Source of the DNA: Terrimonas rubra
Lineage (GTDB): Bacteria > Bacteroidota > Bacteroidia > Chitinophagales > Chitinophagaceae
Direction: 5' to 3'
DNA length: 64,000 nucleotides
NCBI RefSeq assembly: GCF_042686025.1
Contig: NZ_JBHUOZ010000001.1
Span: 930,001 to 994,000 of the forward strand
Part shown: piece by piece, positions 1 to 6,996 of the stretch
Layout: every line of letters starts with the position of its first letter
Numbering within the stretch: position 1 is the first letter of the stretch
Program-made: the position numbers and the translations under genes
Notes under the pieces: model-generated
The model's database searches: none
What the model was told of the DNA's origin: nothing
The model's input: only the letters and a program-made list of their open reading frames with translations

Positions 1-2
1 AC

Positions 3-37
3 TAATTCACAATTCATGATTCATGAATTGTGAATTA
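3..37. repeat. Perfect inverted repeat before the first gene
   Basis: Arms of 17 bases (3-19 and 21-37) are exact reverse complements around one T, built from AATTCACAATTCATGA and its complement. It lies immediately upstream of a TATCTTTA element (42-49) and the ATG at 54. It could be an operator for the adjacent winged-helix protein, the terminator of a gene left of the window, or a genome-dispersed intergenic repeat. There is no T-run after it on the + strand. Confidence 0.6.
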
Positions 38-53
38 TTTGTATCTTTATACT

Positions 54-584
54 ATGAATCAGCACCATGGCATGCGCCCACAGGATATAGCGGTATTGTT
101 AAAAATAATTATTTCCAACCCAGGTTGGATGAGTAAGGATATTGCACAAGACCTGGTTTTAAGTCCTGCAGAAGTAAGTTATTCTTTACAGCGTTCAGCA
201 CAGGCAGGCTTGCTGGATGCCTCGAAAAAGACGGTCATGAGAAAGGCCTTCCTGGAATTTATTCAATATGGATTGCCCCGGGTGTTCCCTGCTATCCGGG
301 GACCGCTTGCTGTTGGTATACCTACCGCTTTTTCCTCTCCCGCAATTTCACCATACCTTATGACCAACCAGTTAAATGACCTGGTGATATGGCCGCACGC
401 TGAAGGAGAAGCCCGGGGGGAAACAATAAGCCCTTTGTACCCTAATGCGGTGCAGGCGGCCTTAAAAGATGAAACACTGTATCACTTACTATCCCTGGTT
501 GATGTGATGCGCATGGGTAAAGTAAGAGAAAAAGAAATAGCCCTCCGTTTGTTGAAAGAAAAATTCAATATACAAGATGCATGA
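54..584 (+). CDS. Winged-helix DNA-binding protein
   Basis: About 176 residues. The N-terminal 70 residues read as a MarR-like winged helix (AVLLKIIISNPGWMSKDIAQ, then DLVLSPAEVSYSLQRSAQAG). The rest is mixed and unassigned. I prefer the ATG at 54 to an upstream GTG at 30, because the GTG lies inside a perfect palindrome and a promoter-like TATCTTTA (42-49) would follow it. The gene overlaps the next one by 8 bases, so the two are translationally coupled. The partner is an AbiEii-type nucleotidyltransferase, so this is plausibly the DNA-binding half of a toxin-antitoxin-like pair. That is inferred from arrangement only; the protein is not a clear AbiEi homologue. Confidence 0.7.
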   Translation: MNQHHGMRPQDIAVLLKIIISNPGWMSKDIAQDLVLSPAEVSYSLQRSAQAGLLDASKKTVMRKAFLEFIQYGLPRVFPAIRGPLAVGIPTAFSSPAISPYLMTNQLNDLVIWPHAEGEARGETISPLYPNAVQAALKDETLYHLLSLVDVMRMGKVREKEIALRLLKEKFNIQDA

Positions 585-1257
585 AAATGTTATACGGATA
601 AAAGCAGTAGCTCAATGTTTAAGAGGGCTTAATCATTCTTATGTTTTTGTTGGCGGTGCTACTGTTTCTCTATATGCCACACAAAAGGCAATATCCGCCA
701 ATGTGAGGCCTACCGATGATGTGGATATAGTGGTAGAGCTGGCCACCTACGCCGATCATACTCAAATGGAGGAAAGGCTCAGAAGCCTGGGTTTTATCAA
801 TGACGTTTCCTCCGGTGTGATATGCCGGTATACTATCGACGGGATTATTGTCGATATCATGCCAACGGATTCAACAATCCTGGGATTCAGTAACCGGTGG
901 TATGCCGAAGGATTTAATCATGCAATTCCCTATAAGCTGGACGATGAAACTGTAATCCATATTTTTTCTTTGCCTTATTTCCTGGCTTGCAAATGGGAGG
1001 CCTATAAGTCAAGAGGCGGCGATTTACGAACAAGCCGCGACTTTGAAGACATGGTATATATTTTTGAAAATTGTAAGAATTTTGATGAGCAAGTTTTAAA
1101 TGGTCCCGACTCTGTAAGACAATATCTGATACAGGAACTGTCTCCTTTACTGGATCACCCTGATTTTGAGGAGGGATTATACTGTCACCTGGAAAACGGA
1201 ACAAACGCAGATAAGCTAATAGCCAAAATTAAGGCCGGCCTTGATTTACCATTTTAG
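577..1257 (+). CDS. Nucleotidyltransferase, AbiEii/DUF1814-like
   Basis: 226 residues. The N-terminal third has the minimal nucleotidyltransferase pattern: a Gly-Gly loop (FVGGATVSLYA) followed by RPTDDVDIVVEL, whose two Asp residues would bind metal, and a later acidic position in GIIVDIMPTD. Residues 120-150 (FSLPYFLACKWEAYKSRGGD) match the SxxyllAtKleA segment typical of AbiEii and related proteins. Proteins of this group can add nucleotides to tRNA or protein targets and act as toxins, but some are housekeeping and the target cannot be read here. It overlaps the winged-helix gene by 8 bases, which supports a two-gene unit. Confidence 0.75.
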   Translation: MHENVIRIKAVAQCLRGLNHSYVFVGGATVSLYATQKAISANVRPTDDVDIVVELATYADHTQMEERLRSLGFINDVSSGVICRYTIDGIIVDIMPTDSTILGFSNRWYAEGFNHAIPYKLDDETVIHIFSLPYFLACKWEAYKSRGGDLRTSRDFEDMVYIFENCKNFDEQVLNGPDSVRQYLIQELSPLLDHPDFEEGLYCHLENGTNADKLIAKIKAGLDLPF

Positions 1258-1272
1258 TAATGCTAAAAAGTT

Positions 1273-1292
1273 AAGCCCACCGGTTGGGTTTA
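1273..1292. terminator. Weak bidirectional terminator between convergent genes
   Basis: A short hairpin (GCCCA, loop, TGGGT) with A/T-rich flanks sits in the 35 bases between the convergent nucleotidyltransferase and mannose-1-phosphate guanylyltransferase genes. The stem is only 4-6 pairs. Confidence 0.35.
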
Positions 1293-2378
1293 TTATAAAA
1301 ACCTGTCGCCTTTATTCCTTCTTACTTCGGCTACGTATTCCTTTATTTCCTGTTCTTTCTCTTTTTTACAAATAAGTAATACGTCTTTGGTATCTACTAC
1401 AATATAATCTTCCATGCCCTGTAGCAATACCAGTTTGTTATGCGGCATATGTACCATATTGTTTTTTGCATCAACGATCATTACATGATCACCGATCACT
1501 GCGTTTTGAAAATAGTCCTTCTCCATATTATCCCAGGCGCTGTTCCATGTTCCCAGGTCGCTCCAGGCAAAATCGGCCGGCACGACATATACGTTATCGG
1601 CTTTTTCCATAATACCAAAGTCTATAGAGATATTGGTACACTGGGGATATATTCTTTCTATAGCCGCTTTTTCATTCGGCGTATTAAAGTTGTCCATCTC
1701 GGCATGAAAAACTTCATGCATCTCGGGTAATGATTTTTCAAACGCATCTACCAGGTTTTTTACCTTCCAGGTAAAGATGCCGGCATTCCATAAAAAATCG
1801 CCGCTGGCCACAAATGTTTTTGCCAGCTCCAGGTTGGGTTTTTCGGTAAAGGTTTTTACCTTATAAATGCCTGGCGCTGCTTCCGGTGCATCGTGTTGTA
1901 TATAACCATAACCGGTGTTGGGATTGGTGGGTTTAATACCAATGGTTACCAGGGCATTGATATGTGTAACAAAATCAAGTGCTTTTTCAGCCACTTTCAC
2001 AAAAGCATCGGTATCCAATATCAGGTTATCGGCCGGTGCTGCGATCATTACGGCCTGCGGATCTTTTTGCAATAGTTTAAACCCGATATAGGCAATGCAG
2101 GGCGCCGTGTTTTTGCGTGAAGGCTCAGCTAAAATATTTTCAACCGGTATGTCAGGCAATTGCTCCTGTACCTTGTGTACATATTCGGCCGATGTGATAA
2201 CAAAAATATTTTCTGCAGGTACCAGGCGGGCATACCTTTCAAAGGTTTGCTGAATAAGTGTTTTGCCCAATCCTAAAATATCTAAAAACTGTTTAGGCAA
2301 TCCTGTACGGCTCATGGGCCAGAAACGGCTTCCGATTCCCCCGGCCATAATGGCCACATATCTGTGTTGGTTACTCAT
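1293..2378 (-). CDS. manC: Mannose-1-phosphate guanylyltransferase
   Basis: About 361 residues. It makes GDP-mannose from mannose-1-phosphate and GTP, feeding surface polysaccharide or O-glycan synthesis in the cytoplasm. Visible signatures are the nucleotide-binding loop (GGIGSRFWPMSR, residues 13-24), the PKQF motif, ILAEPSRKNTAPCIAY, FTEKP for sugar binding, and GDFLWNAGIFTWK. It is the single-domain bacterial form without the C-terminal isomerase domain of bifunctional enzymes. A start 14 codons upstream is possible, but MSNQHRYVAIMAGG places the loop at the usual distance from the N-terminus. It faces the SixA-like gene divergently. Confidence 0.9.
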   Translation of the reverse strand: MSNQHRYVAIMAGGIGSRFWPMSRTGLPKQFLDILGLGKTLIQQTFERYARLVPAENIFVITSAEYVHKVQEQLPDIPVENILAEPSRKNTAPCIAYIGFKLLQKDPQAVMIAAPADNLILDTDAFVKVAEKALDFVTHINALVTIGIKPTNPNTGYGYIQHDAPEAAPGIYKVKTFTEKPNLELAKTFVASGDFLWNAGIFTWKVKNLVDAFEKSLPEMHEVFHAEMDNFNTPNEKAAIERIYPQCTNISIDFGIMEKADNVYVVPADFAWSDLGTWNSAWDNMEKDYFQNAVIGDHVMIVDAKNNMVHMPHNKLVLLQGMEDYIVVDTKDVLLICKKEKEQEIKEYVAEVRRNKGDRFL

Positions 2379-2531
2379 TCTATCTCCCGTTATGGTATCT
2401 AAAACTTCAAAGCTATTCATTTTAACTTATAATACCGCAACAGATATTGGACTCATCCATAGCCGGTACCGGCATATAGTATGTATGTGTTTGCAACTGG
2501 TTAAACCGGGTACATTTATTAACTTCACAAA

Positions 2532-3047
2532 ATGAAAACCAATGGCCAGCAACCATATAAAACGTTAATTCTGGTACGTCATGCAAAAAGCGACTGGGGA
2601 AACCTTAGCTTAAGCGATTTTGACCGCCCGTTAAATGAAAGAGGCTTACGTGATGCGCCCCGAATGGCCAGGCACCTGGTTGAAAAAGGTATAACCATTG
2701 ACGCCTTTATTGCCAGCCCCGCCAAACGGGCAAAGAAGACCGCACAAATATTTGCCGAGACTTATAAGCGGGAGAAAGATGAGATTATTTATCACACCGC
2801 CTTATACCTTGCTCCGCCAACCGTTTTTTTTGATGTGATCAGTAATACCGACAACCGGTATAACCATATTGCCGTATTCTCGCACAATAACGGGCTCACC
2901 GATTTTGCCAACCTGTTAACCAGCACGCGTATTGATGAACTGCCCACCTGCGGCATATTTGCCGTTTCGGTTGCAACGGATAATTGGGCCAACTTTACAC
3001 ATGCCGATAAACATTTCCTGTTTTGCGATTATCCCAAAAGCATCTGA
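2532..3047 (+). CDS. sixA: SixA-like histidine phosphatase
   Basis: 171 residues of the short (SixA) branch of the histidine phosphatase superfamily. The catalytic LVRHAKSDWG motif has its phosphate-accepting His at residue 17. FIASPAKRAKKTAQIF supplies the second Arg, and AVFSHNNGLTDF the second catalytic His. Family members remove phosphate from phosphohistidine; the substrate here is unknown. The gene is transcribed away from manC and stands alone. Confidence 0.85.
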   Translation: MKTNGQQPYKTLILVRHAKSDWGNLSLSDFDRPLNERGLRDAPRMARHLVEKGITIDAFIASPAKRAKKTAQIFAETYKREKDEIIYHTALYLAPPTVFFDVISNTDNRYNHIAVFSHNNGLTDFANLLTSTRIDELPTCGIFAVSVATDNWANFTHADKHFLFCDYPKSI

Positions 3048-3136
3048 AAAAAATCAATTATCTGAGGTTTCAACCCTTTAATGCCGGGTACTGTTATTCA
3101 TTATTATCTGCGAACTTTGTACTATAAATTTTACCC

Positions 3137-3487
3137 GTGGAAAAAACGTATGAATGGCATAAGATAGCAATGCATGTGAACGAGCTGCCTTTTGCTGATA
3201 ATAATATTGCCGTGATAAAAATCAAGGGTAAAAAAATATGCCTTGGCCTGTTTAATAACGAAATATTTGCTTTTAACTATTTATGTCCGCACGCCGGCAA
3301 GCCCTTAGTGGATGGATATATTGATGCGCAGGGCCGGGTAGTATGTCCCTTACACCGTTATAAGTTTGATATGCGGAATGGCCGCAATGTTACCGGTGAA
3401 GGGTATTTTTTAAAACGCTGGCCTGTAGAGAACCGGGAAGACGGTATTTTCCTGGGCCTGGAACCTTCCGGCTTTTTCCTTTGGTAA
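3137..3487 (+). CDS. Rieske [2Fe-2S] protein, small ferredoxin-like
   Basis: 116 residues with one Rieske domain. The cluster ligands are C50-P-H52 in LCPHAGKPL and C70-P-L-H73 in VVCPLHRYKFD. This is the spacing of small stand-alone Rieske proteins such as dioxygenase ferredoxins and the nitrite reductase small subunit. No signal peptide or membrane segment is visible, so it is probably a soluble electron carrier. The start is GTG at 3137. A promoter-like GAACTTTG (3112-3119) lies upstream. No oxygenase or reductase partner is adjacent, so the redox partner is unknown. Confidence 0.85.
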   Translation: MEKTYEWHKIAMHVNELPFADNNIAVIKIKGKKICLGLFNNEIFAFNYLCPHAGKPLVDGYIDAQGRVVCPLHRYKFDMRNGRNVTGEGYFLKRWPVENREDGIFLGLEPSGFFLW

Positions 3488-3628
3488 GTTTTTAGTAAGT
3501 AACCCTTATCTCCCGGTAGGCGGCTTTACCTAAATTTATATTGACAAATATCAAATAAACCCCGCTTTATACGCAGGCCCGGCAATAAAATCGGAGCAGC
3601 CCGTTAATAAGGGCAAATCCAATTTTAT

Positions 3629-4621
3629 ATGAGAAAACTCTACTTACTGGGTAGCAGTTGTTGCATTGCTGTTGGCATACACGCACAAACCATTTTTACA
3701 GCACAGGCTTCTGTTCCTCTTTACATTGCTCCTTCCACTGTTTTTTACGCTGATGGATTGGCGCTGCAGCCCTCCGCAGGCTTTACCATTATGAATAACA
3801 GCCTGGAAAAAAACACCACCTTGGTAAACTACACGGTTAACCAATATGCCGCCAGGGTATACAAGTTTGCCCATAATACCAGTGCATACAGCGGGTATAT
3901 TTCCATGTTTTATGATGATGCGGAGTTAAGCGGCATGGCCGAAAGCATGCTGGAGATAAACCTGCACGATAACACCCAATGGTGGTCCTTAGGCACATCG
4001 GATGCTGATTACACAGATAATTATGTAACCAGTAATGCCGTAAATGCCCGGGAGCTAAACGAACTGGCCATTGCCAATATACTGATACCACTACCTGTAC
4101 AATGGGGAACAGTACAGGCTTTTCGGGCCCGGCAACATACTATAATAAGCTGGCAAACCAAACAGGAGCAGCAGGTAAAAAGCTTTACCGTAGAACGCAG
4201 CATGGATGGCATAACCTGGCAGGTGGTGGTGGCCAATATACCGGCAAAGAACAGTACACAGGGGGGCTTGTATAAGGCCACCGACCTGCAATACCAGCCG
4301 TCACAAGTGTATTACCGCATTAAACAAACCGATCTTAACGGGCAGCATAGTTTTTCCAATATTGTAACGGTGGATGCCATTGATGTGCAGCAGGTAAGAA
4401 TGGTGTTATTTCCTAACCCTGTAACGGATGGCTTTAAAATTACCCCTAGTGGTACCGATGCAGTGAAAACCGTAACCCTGTACAGCAGTGCCGGCACGCC
4501 GTTAAAAAGCTGGTCGCAGGCTTCTTCGTACAGCTTAAGCGGGCAAAAGCCGGGTATTTATTTGCTGGCTGTAACTACCGAACAAAACAAGACCCACTAT
4601 TTTAAAATTACCAAACACTAA
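3629..4621 (+). CDS. Secreted protein with type IX secretion (type A) tail
   Basis: 330 residues. An N-terminal signal peptide (MRKLYLLGSSCCIAVGIHAQ) targets it to the periplasm. Residues 155-245 form a fibronectin-like region common before sorting tails (AFRARQHTIISWQT, SFTVERSMDG, YYRIKQTDLNGQHSFSNIV). The last 80 residues are a type A sorting domain (VLFPNPVTDGFKI, then GIYLLAVTT and YFKITKH). It should cross the outer membrane by the type IX system and be attached or released outside. The N-terminal part has no recognisable enzyme motif. The next gene, also secreted, starts 24 bases later and is probably in the same operon. Confidence 0.85.
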   Translation: MRKLYLLGSSCCIAVGIHAQTIFTAQASVPLYIAPSTVFYADGLALQPSAGFTIMNNSLEKNTTLVNYTVNQYAARVYKFAHNTSAYSGYISMFYDDAELSGMAESMLEINLHDNTQWWSLGTSDADYTDNYVTSNAVNARELNELAIANILIPLPVQWGTVQAFRARQHTIISWQTKQEQQVKSFTVERSMDGITWQVVVANIPAKNSTQGGLYKATDLQYQPSQVYYRIKQTDLNGQHSFSNIVTVDAIDVQQVRMVLFPNPVTDGFKITPSGTDAVKTVTLYSSAGTPLKSWSQASSYSLSGQKPGIYLLAVTTEQNKTHYFKITKH

Positions 4622-4645
4622 TTGTTTACAGGAAAAAATATCGTT

Positions 4646-5590
4646 ATGAAAAAAATATTGATTATTCTTTTATCCTTTACCATTTATAACAGCCAGGCCC
4701 AGGTGGGCATTGGCACCACATCGCCCAATACTACTGCCCAGTTAGACATTACGGCTAATGACAAGGGCCTGCTGATACCGCGTTTAACCGTAACACAACG
4801 CCTGGGCATAGTAAACCCGGCTACGGGCTTACTGGTATACCAGACCAATGATGTAACCGGCTTTTATTATTATAACGGCAGCGCATGGACCAATCTTGTC
4901 AGCGGCGGATCCGGCGGCGTACCTACCGGCACCATTATGCCATTTGCCGGCTCGGTGGTACCCGATGGCTGGGCATTGTGTAATGGCGCAGCCATCAGCC
5001 GTACGGTTAACGCACTGTTATTTACCACTATCGGTACTGTATATGGCGCCGGGAACGGCTCAACTACCTTTAATGTGCCCGACCTGCGTGGCCGGACCGT
5101 TTTTGGACTGGATAATATGGGTGGCACAGCTGCCGGCCGTTTAACCACAGCAGGCGGCATAAACGCCAATAATACCCTGGGAGCCAACGGCGGTACCCAG
5201 GCTTTAAGTATAGCCGTTACCAACCTGCCGGCACATAACCATAGTTTTACCGGCAGCACAAGCACAACATCCTCGGACAGCCATACCCATACCTACCAGG
5301 ATGCTTATTTTGCCGAAAATACCAATCTGATTGGCAGCACGGGTGCGATTGGTGGAAATGGCCGTTTTGGAACCAGTGCGGGTACAGATAATGACAACAG
5401 CTTTTTATTCCGGACCACCAGCAACGGCCATACATCGAATTACAACAGTAGTAATGTTAACCTGAGTACGGGGTCTGACAGCCATAATCACACCGTAACG
5501 GCAGCTGGTACCATTGGCAATACAGGCAGCGGCACAGCTTTACCGGCACTAAACCCGGCCCTTGTGCTTAATTATATCATTAAATTATAA
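4646..5590 (+). CDS. Secreted phage tail-collar domain protein
   Basis: About 314 residues from the ATG at 4646; the frame is open further upstream but only with TTG. Signal peptide (KKILIILLSFTIYNSQA), then the common N-terminus of secreted Bacteroidota proteins (QVGIGTTSPNTTAQLDI). From about residue 95 a tail-collar domain follows (GTIMPFAGSVVPDGWALCNG, then TTFNVPDLRGRTVFGLDNMGG, and AHNHSFTG). The remainder is rich in Gly, Ser, Thr and His (DSHTH, DSHNH) and ends in ALNPALVLNYIIKL, the usual end of the family. These domains form trimeric fibre tips in phages. A cell-surface adhesin or fibre is likely here, as no phage genes are nearby. It pairs with the upstream type IX cargo. Confidence 0.85.
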   Translation: MKKILIILLSFTIYNSQAQVGIGTTSPNTTAQLDITANDKGLLIPRLTVTQRLGIVNPATGLLVYQTNDVTGFYYYNGSAWTNLVSGGSGGVPTGTIMPFAGSVVPDGWALCNGAAISRTVNALLFTTIGTVYGAGNGSTTFNVPDLRGRTVFGLDNMGGTAAGRLTTAGGINANNTLGANGGTQALSIAVTNLPAHNHSFTGSTSTTSSDSHTHTYQDAYFAENTNLIGSTGAIGGNGRFGTSAGTDNDNSFLFRTTSNGHTSNYNSSNVNLSTGSDSHNHTVTAAGTIGNTGSGTALPALNPALVLNYIIKL

Positions 5591-5710
5591 TTTTCAGGCC
5601 CGGTAACCGGGGTTATTGTAAAAAGAAGAAAAACTCTGTAAAAAATTAGTGCTGAATAGTTTGTTGGATAGTGAAAATTCCTATTTTTGCAACCCCGAAA
5701 GGGAAAACAC

Positions 5711-5784
5711 TCCTCCTTAGCTCAGTTGGTTAGAGCATCTGACTGTTAATCAGAGGGTCGCTGGTTCAAGTCCAGCAGGGGGAG
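5711..5784 (+). tRNA. tRNA-Asn (anticodon GTT)
   Basis: Full cloverleaf. The acceptor stem is TCCTCCT/AGGGGGA with one G-U pair. The D arm is GCTC/GAGC, the anticodon stem TCTGA/TCAGA around CTGTTAA (anticodon GTT), and the T arm GCTGG/CCAGC with TTCAAGT. The discriminator base is G and CCA is not encoded. The 3' end is the attachment site of the island that follows. Confidence 0.97.
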
Positions 5785-5785
5785 C
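5770..5785 (+). repeat. Island attachment site, left (in tRNA-Asn 3' end)
   Basis: GTCCAGCAGGGGGAGC, the last 15 bases of tRNA-Asn plus one, recurs exactly at 13599-13614 and imperfectly near 12408-12423. Duplication of a tRNA 3' end is the standard footprint of tyrosine-recombinase integration. Confidence 0.8.
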
Positions 5786-5794
5786 TGAATAGAC

Positions 5795-5829
5795 AAGGGT
5801 TTCAGGTTATACACTTGAAACCCTTTTTT
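5795..5829 (+). terminator. Terminator after tRNA-Asn
   Basis: Ten-pair stem (AAGGGTTTCA at 5795-5804 with TGAAACCCTT at 5816-5825) followed by a T-run. The same GGGTTTCA/TGAAACCC stem recurs just after the middle attachment-site copy at 12425-12458. Confidence 0.85.
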
Positions 5830-5831
5830 CA

Positions 5832-5850
5832 TTTGCACAAGATTTGCACA
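5832..5850 (+). repeat. Direct repeats, possible recombinase arm sites
   Basis: TTTGCACA occurs twice (5832-5839 and 5843-5850), 11 bases apart, just inside the left end of the island. Short direct repeats beside a tRNA attachment site are what arm-type integrase binding sites look like. No functional evidence. Confidence 0.35.
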
Positions 5851-5978
5851 GAAAAGTGTTAGAATACAATAACGAAAGAAAATATCTTGAAAGACCTCTT
5901 TTCTTCTGAAAAATAATTAAACCGCAAGTATAATTATGGTATATGGTTGTAATACACTATATTAATCACTGAGAAGTT

Positions 5979-5986
5979 TATCTTTG
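5979..5986 (+). promoter_or_regulatory. Promoter -7 element for the ATPase/subtilase pair
   Basis: TATCTTTG matches the Bacteroidota -7 consensus TAnnTTTG exactly and lies 17 bases before the ATG at 6004. No good TTTG -33 box is seen at the usual 19-21 spacing. Confidence 0.45.
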
Positions 5987-6003
5987 AGTAAGTAATTCAT
6001 ATC

Positions 6004-6984
6004 ATGGCAGCAGCAGACCAAATAAAAAGTTTGATTAAATCTTTTGCGGAAGGAGATGATTCTCGCTTCTATGCTACTGCTATGCAAATTGCAGCATCGG
6101 AAGCAAGGAATGGTCATCATGCCCTTGCCGAAGAACTAAAAAATCTAATAGACAAGGCAAAGGCAGGGAAATCTACACCGTTGGGTGTAGTCAAATCCTT
6201 TCCCGTAAGTGCCAGTCAAAAAGAGCTTAATGACCTACTTGAATTGGTTCATCCGAACGAAAAGCTGAAGGGAATGGTTCTTATACCAGAATTGGAAAAA
6301 TCTTTGAAGCGAGTTTTGGATGAGCAAAAAAAATTGGACGTTTTAAGACAGAATAATTTATTTCCAAGAAAGAACCTTTTGTTTATTGGCCCTCCTGGTT
6401 GTGGAAAGACGATGTCAGCGAGAGTGCTAGCAAGCGAATTAGGTCTGCCATTATTTATAATAAGATTAGACGGGTTAATTAGCCGCTATATGGGAGAATC
6501 AATAGCCAAACTCCGTTTGATTTTTGATTCAATGCGCCAATTTAGGGCTATATATCTTTTTGATGAATTTGATAGTATAGGAACGACCCGTTCACAGGGT
6601 AATGATGTCGGAGAGATAAAAAGGGTTTTAAACACATTCCTTCTTCAAATCGAAAAAGATGATTCTTCGAGCTTGATAATTGCAGCAACTAACTATCCTG
6701 AATCTTTAGATAAAGCACTTTTCAGGAGATTTGATGATATTATACAATTTCCTCTACCTGATAAGGAGAAGATATATCAGTTATATAAAAAAGAGTTGTC
6801 AGAGTTCAAATTGTCAAAGAAGTTTAATCTACAGAAAATTTCCCAAGAATCCGTTGGTTTAAGTTACGCTGAAATTCATAAGATATGTGAGGACATAATC
6901 AAAGACTATTTGGTATATGGTGCAAGTGAAGTTTCGGAAGATCGTTTGATTTTGTATGCACACCAACGTAAAAACCCATACTAA
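6004..6984 (+). CDS. AAA+ ATPase, partner of a subtilase
   Basis: 326 residues with one classical AAA module in the second half: Walker A GPPGCGKT (129-136), pore-loop-like RLDGLISRYMGES, Walker B LFDEFDS (185-191), sensor-1 IIAATN, and an arginine-finger region ALFRRFDD. Residues 1-110 are a helical region probably used for partner binding. The gene ends 12 bases before a large S8 peptidase gene, so the two form an operon. AAA ATPase plus subtilase pairs recur in accessory regions of bacterial genomes. The likely role is an ATP-driven sensor or unfoldase controlling the protease, perhaps in phage defence; that role is inference. Its base composition is more AT-rich than that of genes left of the tRNA. 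Confidence 0.88.
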   Translation: MAAADQIKSLIKSFAEGDDSRFYATAMQIAASEARNGHHALAEELKNLIDKAKAGKSTPLGVVKSFPVSASQKELNDLLELVHPNEKLKGMVLIPELEKSLKRVLDEQKKLDVLRQNNLFPRKNLLFIGPPGCGKTMSARVLASELGLPLFIIRLDGLISRYMGESIAKLRLIFDSMRQFRAIYLFDEFDSIGTTRSQGNDVGEIKRVLNTFLLQIEKDDSSSLIIAATNYPESLDKALFRRFDDIIQFPLPDKEKIYQLYKKELSEFKLSKKFNLQKISQESVGLSYAEIHKICEDIIKDYLVYGASEVSEDRLILYAHQRKNPY

Positions 6985-6996
6985 TAAGATTGCTGC

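Noticed and set aside
6004..6984. Considered as a Clp/Lon-type protease ATPase
   Set aside because: No ClpP or Lon protease domain, no zinc finger, and its partner is an S8 peptidase; the standard housekeeping explanation does not fit.
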